A stretch of 40,720 nucleotides of DNA from JAFAVZ01 sp036009105 (GCA_036009105.1 DASYMJ010000055.1:1-40720), one strand, 5' to 3'; positions 29,315 to 40,162 are shown, counted from the stretch's first letter. Program-made: numbers and translations. Notes: generated by a model not told the origin, from the sequence alone.

Positions 29315-32044
29315 TCACTTCCTAGAGAGCCGCATCAGCCAGATGTCTCCCTGCTCCAGCGTCTGCCGTACATAAAGGGTCGAGCCGTCGGTCGACAGAT
29401 GCGACGCCACCACGCTGTCATCCAGCTCGACGCCGGGCAGCGGCGGGACGGGAATGGTCGTGACGCCGTGCGTCTCCACATCCACGATTCCGATGTTCTG
29501 CCCTTCGAAGAAAACGATGTGCCGGCTGTCCGGCAGCCACTGCGGCGAGCGGCCGTGGTCCAGGACCAGCTCGGTCTGACGGGTGCGCAGGGAGTACATG
29601 CCGATGCCGCGCTGCGGGACGCCCTCCTGCGCGCCGGCCTGCGTGAAGTTGTCGAAGGAGCCGACCAGGCGCGTGCCGTCCGGCGACCATTTCACCACCC
29701 CCAGCGACGCGGGGATCGGCTCCAGCCGCCCGCCGGGCGGACGGTCCAGATGGACGAGCGCGTTCGAGCGGTTCGTCTCCGTGGCCAGCGTGTGCATGTC
29801 AGGCGAGGGGGCCGGCGTATAGACGTTCTGGGCCTCGGCCCGTTTGAGATCGGCGTCGCTGGTGACGCGGGTCAGTCCGCTGCCGTCCGCGCGGATGCTC
29901 CAGATGTGATACGCGTCGCCGTCCCGGTTGGAGTAGACATAGAGCGTTTTCCCGTCGGGCGACCACGTCGCCGAGCGGTCGCGCGCCGCATCGTTGGTCA
30001 GCTGGCGCAGCCGGGTGCCGTCGGCGTTGGCGATGAAGAGGTCTTCCTGCGCGCCGGCGGTGGTGAAGGCGATCGACTTCCCATCCGGCGACGGCTCGAA
30101 GCTGAGGATCTCCTGCGAGCCGGCGAACAGCGGACGCGGCGCGCCGACAGCGCCCTTGTTCGCATCGAACGGGAGGGCCATCAGCCCGAACGAGCGCGTG
30201 ACCGTCACGTACGCCAGATCGCCTTGCGGAGAGAAGGCGAAGTTGCCGGTCAGGGCGGCCGGCAACGACAACGGCTCGGGCGCGCCGGTGCTCTTGCCGG
30301 TCGACTCGTCCATCGGGATGCGCCAGAGGTTCAGCGTGCCGTCCCGGTCGCTGCCGAAGTAGAGATACCGCCCGTCCGGCGACCAAACCGGATTCCAGTC
30401 CAGCGCCGCATCGGCCGTGACCCGCTCCACCGTCTCGTTCGGCCCGGGGGCATCGGGGTCCACCGTCCAGAGGTCGCGCTGCCCCGACCGGGTGGAGATC
30501 CCCCAGAACGCGATGCGCTTGCCGTGCGGCGACCAGCTCGGCTGCACCGCATCGCTGTTGCGGCCGAAATCGCGGCCGTCGCCCTGCGCGTGAACCAGCA
30601 CGCGCTTCGCTTCCGTGCGCGTGTCGATGACCCACAGCGCGCCGGTGGCGGGGCGCACGTGCGGCCGCAGCTCGGTCGCGGCGGTGGAGACCACGATGCG
30701 CGCGCCGTCCGGCGACCACGACGGGTTGTGCCCGAAGTCGGTGAGGCGGCGCACCGACTCCCCGGTCGCCCCCATCAGGAAGATGCCTCCCCCGCCGCGC
30801 TCGGAGCGGAACGCGATCTGCGACCCGTCGGGCGAGAAGGCCGGCTCGGAGTCGTCGTCCGGCGAGTCGCGGGTCAGATTGACCGCGGTCCGCCCGTCGA
30901 CGCGCTGGGCGTAGATGTCGCGGTTGCCCGATTCGGCGGAGACGTAGGCGAAGGTCTTGCCGTCCGCGGCGAGCGTGGGGAAGAGCTCGAGGCCATCGCT
31001 GAAGGTGAGCTGCTTCAACGCCCGCGCTCCGCTCGGCGCCACACCGCCCCCGCCGCGCAGCCGCAAAACGGTGAACCCCGCCGCCGCCGCGGCGAGCACC
31101 GCCGCCACGGCCACCACGGCGCCGGATCGCGGCCGCCATCGCTTCGCGGCGGGCGCTTTGCGTATGTCGGTCATCGCGCTCTGCACCTGGGACAAGGTGC
31201 GCAGCTGGAAGGCGAGGTCGCGTGCCGACTGGAAGCGCTCCTGCGGGTTCTTCTCCAGGCAGTGGCTGACGATCGCGTCGAGCGCCGGCGGCACATTCGC
31301 GTCCAGCGAGGCCAGCGGCGGCGGATCGGCATTCGCCACCGCGTGCATCGTCTCGGCCACCGACACGCCGTCGAAGGCGGGCCGGCCGGAGAGCATCTCG
31401 TACAGCACGGCGCCGAAGGCGAAGATGTCGGTGCGCTGGTCGACCGGCTGGGCCCGCACCTGCTCCGGCGCCATGTACCCCGGCGTGCCGACCACGAAGC
31501 CGACCGCGGTCAGATGCCTGGCCGTTCTCCGCCTGCCATCCACCTCGTTCGCCTCCTCGGCCAGCTTGGCCAGGCCGAAGTCGAGGATCTTCACCCGCCC
31601 GTCGGTGGTGATGAAGAGGTTCTCCGGCTTGAGGTCGCGGTGGATGATGCCCTTCTCGTGGGCCACGGCGAGCGCCATGGCGATCTGGATGGAGTAGTCG
31701 ATGACCTTGCGCAGCGGGAGCGGCGTCGGCACCTCGTCGCCGATGGCGTCGCGGAGCGTCTTCCCCTCCAGCAGCTCCATCACGATGTACGGCGAGCCGT
31801 CCGTGGTGCCGACGTCGAAGATGGTCACCAGGCCGGGATGGTTCAGCGCGCCGGCGGCGCGGGCCTCCTGCTCGAAGCGCCAGACCCGCTCGTCGCCGTC
31901 GAGGAAGGAGTCGGTCAGGACTTTGACCGCCACGTCGCGGCCGATGCGCTTATCGCGCGCACGCCATACTTCCCCCATTCCGCCCGAGCCGAGAAGGTTG
32001 AGGATCTCGTATGGCCCGAGTGCGACACCCTTTGCGATCGCCAT
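29315..32044 (-). CDS. PknB-type Ser/Thr protein kinase with PD40/TolB-like propeller
   Basis: 909 residues. Residues 10-275 form a complete Hanks-type kinase: glycine loop GSGGMGEVW, Lys41 (VAVKVL), HRDLKPEN (His135, Asp137), DFG at 155 and GTPGYMAPEQ. A single membrane helix lies at about 308-330. The outside part (about 345-905) is a run of PD40/WD40-like blades (SPDGxxIAF, WSPDGxxL), forming a TolB-like propeller. The layout is typical of Acidobacteriota sensor kinases. It starts 80 bp from tilS, divergently. It is on the same strand as the lanthipeptide operon, 88 bp upstream, but the precursor has its own ribosome site and no link is assumed. Confidence 0.93.
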   Translation of the reverse strand: MAIAKGVALGPYEILNLLGSGGMGEVWRARDKRIGRDVAVKVLTDSFLDGDERVWRFEQEARAAGALNHPGLVTIFDVGTTDGSPYIVMELLEGKTLRDAIGDEVPTPLPLRKVIDYSIQIAMALAVAHEKGIIHRDLKPENLFITTDGRVKILDFGLAKLAEEANEVDGRRRTARHLTAVGFVVGTPGYMAPEQVRAQPVDQRTDIFAFGAVLYEMLSGRPAFDGVSVAETMHAVANADPPPLASLDANVPPALDAIVSHCLEKNPQERFQSARDLAFQLRTLSQVQSAMTDIRKAPAAKRWRPRSGAVVAVAAVLAAAAAGFTVLRLRGGGGVAPSGARALKQLTFSDGLELFPTLAADGKTFAYVSAESGNRDIYAQRVDGRTAVNLTRDSPDDDSEPAFSPDGSQIAFRSERGGGGIFLMGATGESVRRLTDFGHNPSWSPDGARIVVSTAATELRPHVRPATGALWVIDTRTEAKRVLVHAQGDGRDFGRNSDAVQPSWSPHGKRIAFWGISTRSGQRDLWTVDPDAPGPNETVERVTADAALDWNPVWSPDGRYLYFGSDRDGTLNLWRIPMDESTGKSTGAPEPLSLPAALTGNFAFSPQGDLAYVTVTRSFGLMALPFDANKGAVGAPRPLFAGSQEILSFEPSPDGKSIAFTTAGAQEDLFIANADGTRLRQLTNDAARDRSATWSPDGKTLYVYSNRDGDAYHIWSIRADGSGLTRVTSDADLKRAEAQNVYTPAPSPDMHTLATETNRSNALVHLDRPPGGRLEPIPASLGVVKWSPDGTRLVGSFDNFTQAGAQEGVPQRGIGMYSLRTRQTELVLDHGRSPQWLPDSRHIVFFEGQNIGIVDVETHGVTTIPVPPLPGVELDDSVVASHLSTDGSTLYVRQTLEQGDIWLMRLSRK

Positions 32045-32090
32045 AATTGGTAGAGTCGACGCAGATTATCGCAGCCTCCAAATCGGCGGT

Positions 32091-32118
32091 GTGACACTTC
32101 CTCGGCCGGACCTATGAT
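32091..32118 (+). promoter_or_regulatory. Putative tilS promoter giving a leaderless mRNA
   Basis: GTGACA (32091-32096), a 16-bp spacer and TATGAT (32113-32118) end 5 nt before the GTG start at 32124. Transcription would begin at or next to the start codon. It is the best-formed of the leaderless-type promoters in the window. Confidence 0.6.
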
Positions 32119-32123
32119 GAGGC

Positions 32124-33359
32124 GTGCTGCCGGACGCCATCCGCCGCTTCTTCGCCGGGCAGGAGCTCGAGCCGGGGCACGTCCTCGTGGCCTGCTCCGG
32201 CGGACCGGACTCGACGGCGCTGCTCATCGCCCTGGCGGAGCTGACCACCGTCACCTGCGCGCACGTCAACCACCACCTCCGCGGCGCGGACTCCGAGGCC
32301 GACGAGCGCTTCGTCCGCAATCTCTGCGCACGCCTCGGCGTGCCGGTCCAGGTGGCGGATGGATCGCTGCCGCAGCAGGCGGTCAAGCGCGGCGGCATCG
32401 AGGCGGCGGCGCGCGAGGTGCGCTACGCGCGGCTGCAGGAGCTGCGGGAGGCGGTCGGCGCGCGGTGGATCGCCACCGCGCATCAGAAAAACGATCAGGC
32501 CGAGACGATCCTGATGCGGCTCTTCACCGGCACCGGCCTGGCCGGCCTGCGCGGGATCCATCCGGTGCGGGAGGACGGCGTGATCCGGCCGCTGCTCGGC
32601 GTCACCCGGGCGGAGGTCGAGCAGTTCCTGCGCGGGCGCGGCATCGAAGCGCGCTTCGATCGTTCAAACGACGACCCGCGCTTCCTGCGCAACCGCATCC
32701 GGGCCACCCTCGCGCAGTACGAGCCGGCGGTGATCGAGAACCTGGCCGCGGTCGCCGAGCAGGCGCGCGGCCGGTGGGAGCTGAACGACCAGGCGCTGCT
32801 CCACCACGCCATCCGCACCCTCGACCCGAAGGCGCGCGACGTCTCGGCCGCCGATCTGGCGCGTCTCGCCGGCGAGCTGCCGAGGGCCAGGCGCGTGACC
32901 GTCACCAAAACGTTGGAGCTGCTCCGCCGCGGCGGGGAGATCGTGCTCCGCCGCCTGCCACGACCGACGCCCGCATTTGAAATCCCGCTACAGGCGGAAG
33001 AACCGGCCGTCATCCCCGAGCTGGGCCTGACCATCCGCGTGACCAGCCAGCCAACCGGCAACGGGCAGCCGTTCCGGTTACCGGACGGCGCCGAGCCGCG
33101 CTTCACCGTCCGCAACCGCAGAGAGGGCGACCGCTTCCAGCCCCTCGGCATGCAGCACGAGAAAAAGCTCAAAGACCTTTTGATTGATCGTAAAATCGAG
33201 GCCGGGCTCCGGGATCGCATCCCCTTACTCCTCTGGAACGGCACCATCGTCTGGGTGGCCGGCGTCGAGATCTCCGAACGGTTCAAAGCGACGGACGGCG
33301 CCCCTCTCTACGAGGTCTCGATTGCGCATGAGCAGGATCAGGAAAGCCTTCAGCGCTAA
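32124..33359 (+). CDS. tilS: tRNA(Ile)-lysidine synthetase
   Basis: Converts C34 of tRNA-Ile(CAU) to lysidine so that it reads AUA. 411 residues from a GTG start. The ATP-pyrophosphatase P-loop SGGPDS is at 25-30; THxxH-like region VTCAHVNHHLRG and ATAHQKNDQAETILMRLFTGTG follow, and the C-terminal substrate-binding part carries VRNRREGDRFQPLGM and KKLKDLLIDRKI, typical of full-length TilS. The 3' end overlaps the hpt-like gene by 32 bp. tilS-hpt-ftsH is a widely kept gene order. Confidence 0.95.
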   Translation: MLPDAIRRFFAGQELEPGHVLVACSGGPDSTALLIALAELTTVTCAHVNHHLRGADSEADERFVRNLCARLGVPVQVADGSLPQQAVKRGGIEAAAREVRYARLQELREAVGARWIATAHQKNDQAETILMRLFTGTGLAGLRGIHPVREDGVIRPLLGVTRAEVEQFLRGRGIEARFDRSNDDPRFLRNRIRATLAQYEPAVIENLAAVAEQARGRWELNDQALLHHAIRTLDPKARDVSAADLARLAGELPRARRVTVTKTLELLRRGGEIVLRRLPRPTPAFEIPLQAEEPAVIPELGLTIRVTSQPTGNGQPFRLPDGAEPRFTVRNRREGDRFQPLGMQHEKKLKDLLIDRKIEAGLRDRIPLLLWNGTIVWVAGVEISERFKATDGAPLYEVSIAHEQDQESLQR

Positions 33360-33840
33360 GGAGATCGCCAAACGGGTGGCGAAGCTCGGCGCCGCCATCC
33401 GCGTCGACGCCGGCGCGTCGGAAGTCTTCCTCCTGGGCATCCTCAAGGGCACCTCCTGCCTCATGGCCGACCTGCTGCGCAGCATCGAGGGTGAGGTCAG
33501 CTACGGCTTCATCGACGTCATCCGCGACCCGGCGGACAGCCAGATCGCCGACGCGCTGGAGATCGACTTCCTCAGCCATACCGCCATCACCAGCCGGCAG
33601 GTCTACCTTCTCAAGGACGTCGTCTCCACGGGGGTGATCGAGACCTACCTCATCAACCAGCTGCGCCAGCATCATCCGGCCAGCCTGCGCCTGGTGGCCC
33701 TGCTCGACCGCCCCGATCTCCGCACCGTGGAACTCGAAGCCGATTACCGCGTATTCAAGGTGGGCGACGGGTCGTTCGTCGGCTATGGCCTGGAGCTGGA
33801 AGGGCGGGGCGGGAACCTGCCGTACATAGGACGGCTTTGA
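33328..33840 (+). CDS. Hypoxanthine phosphoribosyltransferase-like protein with a degenerate active site
   Basis: 170 residues with the HPRT framework: LGILKGTSCLMADLL (Lys40-Gly41), RQVYLLKDVVSTGVIE (92-106, PRPP loop), LLDRPD (125-130) and FVGYGLELEGRGGNLPYIG near the end. Key positions differ from active enzymes: the catalytic Asp of the ED-x-x-D-T/S-G loop is Ser100, the preceding Glu is Lys96, the purine-contacting Lys of LLDKP is Arg, and GYGxDY reads GYGLEL. It may be inactive in phosphoribosyl transfer, regulatory, or active on another substrate. The ATG at 33328 lies inside the 3' end of tilS. Position between tilS and ftsH is the conserved place of hpt. Confidence 0.82.
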   Translation: MSRIRKAFSAKEIAKRVAKLGAAIRVDAGASEVFLLGILKGTSCLMADLLRSIEGEVSYGFIDVIRDPADSQIADALEIDFLSHTAITSRQVYLLKDVVSTGVIETYLINQLRQHHPASLRLVALLDRPDLRTVELEADYRVFKVGDGSFVGYGLELEGRGGNLPYIGRL

Positions 33841-33917
33841 GCGATTGGCGGACAGCGATCGGCGATCAGGAGAACCGGCAGTTTTTTGATCGCTGATCGC
33901 CGACCGCTGATCGCTGA
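33841..33917. repeat. Heptamer inverted repeat R7 (GATCRGC family)
   Basis: Arms of GATCGGC/GATCAGC type surround AGGAGAACCGGCAGTTTTTT. The left arm starts one base after the hpt-like stop. The T-run in the loop is unlike R2 and R3. It lies before the ftsH ribosome site. Confidence 0.85.
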
Positions 33918-34003
33918 CGCGGCGGAACAATCCTCATCCCCATCCAGTTAGGCATACAGCAGCAGTGTCGGATGGCACGGCCGAAGCATTCCGTGCACTT
34001 CGT

Positions 34004-34008
34004 GGAGG
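34004..34008 (+). promoter_or_regulatory. Ribosome binding site that fixes a TTG start for ftsH
   Basis: GGAGG lies 7 nt before TTG at 34016. This start places the first membrane helix at residues 5-24, as usual for FtsH; the alternative GTG at 33965 would add a 17-residue polar tail with no ribosome site. Confidence 0.7.
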
Positions 34009-34015
34009 CGAATCG

Positions 34016-35971
<1,956 letters not shown>

Positions 35972-35984
35972 CCGATCTGGAATG

Positions 35985-36012
35985 TGGCGGCGGGCTTTGC
36001 GGCCCGCCGCCA
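35985..36012 (+). terminator. GC-rich hairpin after ftsH
   Basis: Stem TGGCGGCGGGC/GCCCGCCGCCA (11 bp) around TTTGCG, extended by wobble pairs. There is no long T-run, but CTACTTT follows closely. It lies 14 bp after the ftsH stop and just before the next promoter-like hexamer. Confidence 0.6.
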
Positions 36013-36017
36013 TGTGC

Positions 36018-36023
36018 TACTTT
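36018..36023 (+). promoter_or_regulatory. Putative -10 of the amidohydrolase gene (leaderless type)
   Basis: TACTTT ends 8 nt before the ATG at 36032. No ribosome site is seen. Confidence 0.3.
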
Positions 36024-36031
36024 CCTCACTC

Positions 36032-37312
36032 ATGAAGAAAGTAGTGCTCGCCGCGCTCCTCCTCGCCTTCGCCCTCTCCGCCTCCTCCCAGCCCACCGTC
36101 ATCAAGGCCGCGCGCCTCTTCGACGGCACCTCCGACAGCGTCACCCAGAACGCCGTCGTGGTCGCGGACGGCGACCGCATCACCGCCGTCGGCTCCGGCG
36201 CCGCCATCCCCGCCAACGCGCGCGTCATCGACCTCGGCGACGCGACGCTGCTGCCGGGCTTCATCGATGCGCACACCCATCTCACCGGGCAATCGGGCGA
36301 CAACTGGTATCAGGATTTCTTCAACAACACCATGCGCTTCCCGGCCGAGCAGGCGCTGCTCGCCTCGACCTACGCGCGCAAGGTGCTGGAGGCCGGCTTC
36401 ACCACGGTGCGCGACCTCGGCTCCTCGGACTACGTCGACATCGGCCTGCGCAATGCGATCAACAACGGCTACGTGGTCGGGCCGCGCATGCTCGTCTGCG
36501 TGCACGCCATCGGCGCGACCGGCGGCCATGGCGACGGCGACCCGATCCCGCCGGACCGCACGCATCAGCTGGGACCGATCGAGGGCGTCTGCAACGGGCC
36601 GGCGGAGTGCCGCGCCGCGGTGCGCTACCAGATCAAGTACGGCGCCGATGTCATCAAGTTCATGCCTTCCGGCGGCGTGCTCTCGCTGTCCGATCCGGTC
36701 GACGCGCCGGAGCTCTCCCAGGAGGAGATGAACGCCATCGTGGAGGAGGCCCACAACTGGGGCCGCAAGGTCGCCGCGCACTGCCACGGCGACGTCGCCG
36801 CGAAGATGGCCATCCAGGCCGGCGTCGACTCCATCGAGCACGGCTCGTTCATGAAGCCGGACACGCTGGCCATGATGCACGACAAGGGCGTGTACCTCGT
36901 GGCGACGCTGCTCGCCGGCGAGTGGACCGGCGGCAGGGCGGACAAGTTCCCTCCCGCCATCGCCACCAAGGCCAAGGCCGCCCTCGCCGCCCGCTCCGAC
37001 ATGTTCCGCAACGCGCAGAAAGCCGGCGTGAAGATCGCGTTCGGCACCGACTCCGCGGTGTCCCCGCACGGCATGAACCCCCAGGAGTTCGCCCTCATGA
37101 CCGCCCTCGGCATGTCCCCCGCCGCCGCGCTCCGCGCCGCGACATCGGTCAACGCCGCGCTCCTCGGCATCAACGACCGCCTCGGCACCATCGCGGCCGG
37201 CAAGATCGCGGACCTGGTGGCCGTGCCGGGCAACCCGCTGACGGACATCCGCGCCACGGAACGGGTGACGTTCGTGATGAAGGAGGGGAAGGTGGTCAAG
37301 GGCGGGCGCTAG
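36032..37312 (+). CDS. Secreted amidohydrolase (Xaa-Pro dipeptidase/imidazolonepropionase-like)
   Basis: 426 residues with a signal peptide (1-19). Metal-dependent hydrolase of the amidohydrolase superfamily: His81 and His83 in DAHTHL, probable carboxylated Lys209 in VIKFMPSGG, His250 in AAHCHG, His270 in IEHGS, and Asp in FGTDS near 340. C-terminal region GTIAAGKIADLVAVPGNPL is typical. Family members act on dipeptides or cyclic amides in the periplasm; the substrate is not determined here. It overlaps the convergent membrane-protein gene by 4 bp at the stop codons (CTAG). Confidence 0.9.
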   Translation: MKKVVLAALLLAFALSASSQPTVIKAARLFDGTSDSVTQNAVVVADGDRITAVGSGAAIPANARVIDLGDATLLPGFIDAHTHLTGQSGDNWYQDFFNNTMRFPAEQALLASTYARKVLEAGFTTVRDLGSSDYVDIGLRNAINNGYVVGPRMLVCVHAIGATGGHGDGDPIPPDRTHQLGPIEGVCNGPAECRAAVRYQIKYGADVIKFMPSGGVLSLSDPVDAPELSQEEMNAIVEEAHNWGRKVAAHCHGDVAAKMAIQAGVDSIEHGSFMKPDTLAMMHDKGVYLVATLLAGEWTGGRADKFPPAIATKAKAALAARSDMFRNAQKAGVKIAFGTDSAVSPHGMNPQEFALMTALGMSPAAALRAATSVNAALLGINDRLGTIAAGKIADLVAVPGNPLTDIRATERVTFVMKEGKVVKGGR

Positions 37313-38031
37313 GCATTGAACGCCCCTGACGGCGGCGGCGTCTCGGGCGGACCTCCTGCCTGCTTCCCGCCTCCCTGCCCACCCTTACCGGGCGCTGGCG
37401 GATTGTCCTGCCCGTCGCCGGTCGGTTTGACAGGCAGACGTGTCGCCGCGTTGGCTCCCGACGCGGTCGTGCTCGCGCCGAAGTAGAAGGACGAGATCGC
37501 GGCGAGCAGCGTGCCGAGCATCGTCAGCAACTGCTTGGCGAGATCCTGTCCCGCTGCCTGCCGAACCTTGATTGTTTCGATCGCGGCCTGCGCGGTTTTC
37601 GCCGCGTCGGCATTCGTCGAGTTGGCGGCGGTGACGAGCTTTCCCAGTGCGGAATCGGCGGTGAACGGCGCGGACAGGCGTTCCAGCATGAAGAGCGTGA
37701 TCACCGCGAAAATGATGATGACACCCAGCGCGATCAGGGCGCGGACCGAGCCTTCCGGCAACCCGAGGGGCATCCGCCACTCGTGCAGCCAGGCGGCCTT
37801 GTAGATGCTGGCCACGAACGTGAGCAGCGCGAACGTCGCCAGCACCGCGAGCACCACGACGAGCGGCATCCGGTAGTCGGCTTTCATCTCCATTTTCATG
37901 ATGCCCACACCGATCGCGATCAGGATGAGCACTGCCGCGAACGACAGGATGGCCGGTCCGTATCGCGCCCACGTTCCGGTTGGCCGCGGGTTGTCAGAGT
38001 TTCGTTCCTGTTCCTTCGTCATGTCGGGCAT
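37309..38031 (-). CDS. Membrane protein of unknown function with four predicted helices
   Basis: 240 residues. Hydrophobic segments at about 25-45, 55-77, 97-115 and 168-186; the tail (about 200-240) is Pro/Gly/Lys-rich. No known domain was recognised. GGAGAGGAG lies 5-15 nt before the ATG at 38031; an ATG at 38037 is too close to it. Divergent to the asparaginase gene, with 53 bp between the two starts. Confidence 0.7.
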   Translation of the reverse strand: MPDMTKEQERNSDNPRPTGTWARYGPAILSFAAVLILIAIGVGIMKMEMKADYRMPLVVVLAVLATFALLTFVASIYKAAWLHEWRMPLGLPEGSVRALIALGVIIIFAVITLFMLERLSAPFTADSALGKLVTAANSTNADAAKTAQAAIETIKVRQAAGQDLAKQLLTMLGTLLAAISSFYFGASTTASGANAATRLPVKPTGDGQDNPPAPGKGGQGGGKQAGGPPETPPPSGAFNA

Positions 38032-38069
38032 GCGCATGTCTCCTCTCCGTCGTTCGACGGACGCCCGGC

Positions 38070-38075
38070 TATGAT
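38070..38075 (+). promoter_or_regulatory. Putative -10 of the asparaginase gene (leaderless type)
   Basis: TATGAT ends 9 nt before the ATG at 38085, with no ribosome site. The same hexamer serves tilS. Confidence 0.4.
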
Positions 38076-38084
38076 TCCGCCCGC

Positions 38085-39113
38085 ATGCCCATCACCCGCC
38101 CCAAACGCGTCTACATCGCCTACACCGGCGGCACCATCGGGATGAAACGGACGCGGGACGGCTATGTGCCGGAGCCGGGGTTTCTGCAGGAGCAGATGCG
38201 GGCCATGCCGGAGCTGGGGCATGACTCCATGCCGGAGTTCGTGATCCATGAGTACGACCCGCTGCTCGACTCCTCCAACATGACGCCCCGCGAGTGGCTG
38301 AAGATCGCGCGCGACATCGCCGACCACTACCGCGACTTCGACGGCTTCATCGTCCTGCACGGCACCGACACCATGGCGTACACCGCCTCCGCCCTCCCCT
38401 TCCTTCTCCAGGGGCTGCGCAAGCCGGTCATCATCACCGGGTCGCAGATCCCGCTCTGCGAGATCCGCAACGACGCGCGGGAGAACCTCATCACCTCCCT
38501 CCTCATCGCCGCGACGCACGACATCCCGGAGGTCTGCCTCTACTTCGGCGGGAAGCTACTGCGCGGATGCCGCGCGGTGAAAGTGAGCGCGGACGGCTTC
38601 GCCGCGTTCGCCTCGCCGAATTTCCCGCCGCTGGGCGAGGTCGGCATCGACATCGAGGTCCAGTGGGAGCTGGTGCGCAAGCCGGAGGAGAAAGCGCGGC
38701 TGCGCGTCCACGAGCTCACCTCGCCCGTGGTCAGCGCCCTGCGCCTCTTCCCCGGCATCTCGCCGGAGCTGATCCGCAACGTGCTGCGGCCGCCGCTGCA
38801 GGGGCTGGTGCTCGAGGCGTACGGCGTCGGCAACGGGCCGGACAAGGACGAAGCGTTCCTCGCGGCGCTGCGGGAGGCGACCGCGCGCGGCGTGGTGATC
38901 GTCGACTGCACGCAATGCCTGGAGGGACGGGTCAACCTCGGCGAATATGCAGCCGGCGCGGCGCTGGCGCGGGCGGGCGTGATCAGCGGCTACGACATGA
39001 CGGCCGAGGCGGCGCTGGCCAAGCTCTACTACCTCTTCAGCCGCGGCCTGCCGCCGCCACGCGTAAAGCGCGAGATGCAGCGCAACTTGTGCGGCGAGAT
39101 GACGCCCGGGTAG
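38085..39113 (+). CDS. ansA: Type I L-asparaginase (cytoplasmic)
   Basis: Hydrolyses asparagine to aspartate and ammonia. 342 residues without signal peptide. Threonine nucleophile in YTGGTIGM (Thr14) and the second catalytic motif HGTDTMAYTA (Thr94, Asp95) are present, followed by KPVIITGSQIPL, ARENLITSL, YFGGKLLRG and DCTQCLEGRV as in AnsA-type enzymes. The ATG at 38085 was taken because the motif VYIAYTGGT follows directly; the in-frame extension to 37980 would overlap the divergent gene. Confidence 0.95.
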   Translation: MPITRPKRVYIAYTGGTIGMKRTRDGYVPEPGFLQEQMRAMPELGHDSMPEFVIHEYDPLLDSSNMTPREWLKIARDIADHYRDFDGFIVLHGTDTMAYTASALPFLLQGLRKPVIITGSQIPLCEIRNDARENLITSLLIAATHDIPEVCLYFGGKLLRGCRAVKVSADGFAAFASPNFPPLGEVGIDIEVQWELVRKPEEKARLRVHELTSPVVSALRLFPGISPELIRNVLRPPLQGLVLEAYGVGNGPDKDEAFLAALREATARGVVIVDCTQCLEGRVNLGEYAAGAALARAGVISGYDMTAEAALAKLYYLFSRGLPPPRVKREMQRNLCGEMTPG

Positions 39114-39146
39114 GGAAAGCCTGCCGCCGGGCACTCCTTGATGATG

Positions 39147-39219
39147 GCGATCAGCGAATGGCGATCAGCGATCAGGGTTCCTGGTCTCTCCTGATCGCCG
39201 ATCGCTGATCGCCGATCGC
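39147..39219. repeat. Heptamer inverted repeat R8 (GATCRGC family)
   Basis: Arms of GATCAGC and inverted GATCGCC/GATCGCT units with loop GGGTTCCTGGTCTCTCC. It fills most of the 127-bp gap between ansA and the hydrolase gene; no gene was seen in the gap. Confidence 0.88.
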
Positions 39220-39240
39220 ACGAAACAGCAAGGAGGCCTC

Positions 39241-40158
39241 ATGTCCCGTCTTCTCTTCGGCGTCGGCGCCAAGGGCGCGCCCATCCAGAAAATCCAGCAG
39301 AAGCTCGTCAGCCTCGGCCTGCTCGCCGGCAACGCCGACGGCGACTATGGCAACAAGACGAAGACGGCCATCACGGCGTTCCAGAAAAGCAAAAGCCTGC
39401 CCGAGACGGGTGACGTCGACGAGACGACCTGGACCTCGCTGACCAACGAGCCGGTGCCGCCGGTGCGCGACCGCGCGCTCGCCCTCACCGCGACGTTCGA
39501 AGGCCACGGCTTCACCCTCGCCCAGGGCAACTTCGACGGGGCGGGCATCACGTGGGGAATCATCGGCTTCACGCTGAAGGGTGGCGAGCTGGCCAACATC
39601 ATCAAGAGCGCGTACGCCGAGGATCCGGATCTGGTGCGGTCCTGCTTCGGCGACAAGACCGACGAGCTCCTCGCCCACTTCGATGAGCCGTGGGAGACGC
39701 AGCTGGCCTGGGCGGACTCGATCAGCACCGGCTCGCAGAAGGCCGGCCTGGCCGAGCCGTGGAAGTCGGCGTTCGCCAAGCTCGGCTCGACCGAGCTGGC
39801 CCAGCGCCTCCAGAGCGAGCGCGTGCAGAACGCCTACTACAAGCCGGCGCTGCAGACGGCGCAGAAGTGGGGCCTCACCACCGAGCTCGGCGCGGCGCTC
39901 TGCTTCGACATCCACGTGCAGAACGGCGGCATCGGCTCCAAGGCGGCGGAGAAGATCAACGCCGCCCTGACCCCGGGCATCTCCGAGCGCGACAAGCGCA
40001 TCCTCATCGCGAACTGCGTGGCGGACAACGCCCTGGAGCGCTGGCGCGAGGACGTGCGCGAGCGGAAGCTGGCCATCGCCACCGGCGAAGGCTCGGTGCA
40101 CGGCTCGTCGCCCTTCGTGCTGCGCAATTGGGGGCTGGACGACCTGGAGGGATCATAA
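39241..40158 (+). CDS. Peptidoglycan-binding domain plus GH46 chitosanase/lysozyme-like hydrolase
   Basis: 305 residues. Residues 5-68 are a peptidoglycan-binding type 1 domain (GAPIQKIQQKLVSLG, GDYGNKTKTAITAFQ). Residues 78-300 resemble the chitosanase/lysozyme fold: Glu87 in LTATFEGHG and Asp99 in GNFDGAGITWGIIGF stand where GH46 enzymes have their catalytic Glu and Asp. No signal peptide is visible, a layout also found in endolysins and in T6SS-type or lysis-released effectors. Ribosome site AAGGAGG lies just before the ATG. Cell-wall or chitosan hydrolysis is inferred. Confidence 0.75.
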   Translation: MSRLLFGVGAKGAPIQKIQQKLVSLGLLAGNADGDYGNKTKTAITAFQKSKSLPETGDVDETTWTSLTNEPVPPVRDRALALTATFEGHGFTLAQGNFDGAGITWGIIGFTLKGGELANIIKSAYAEDPDLVRSCFGDKTDELLAHFDEPWETQLAWADSISTGSQKAGLAEPWKSAFAKLGSTELAQRLQSERVQNAYYKPALQTAQKWGLTTELGAALCFDIHVQNGGIGSKAAEKINAALTPGISERDKRILIANCVADNALERWREDVRERKLAIATGEGSVHGSSPFVLRNWGLDDLEGS

Positions 40159-40162
40159 GGGT

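Noticed and set aside
29315..32044. Ser/Thr kinase as part of the lanthipeptide operon
   Set aside because: It is a membrane sensor kinase with a PD40 propeller, common in this type of genome, and the kinase for dehydration is already in the LanC fusion; the precursor has its own strong ribosome site.
29279..32053. Very long plus-strand frame opposite the kinase-PD40 gene
   Set aside because: Arg/Gly/Val-rich translation without domains; the minus strand encodes an unmistakable kinase and propeller.
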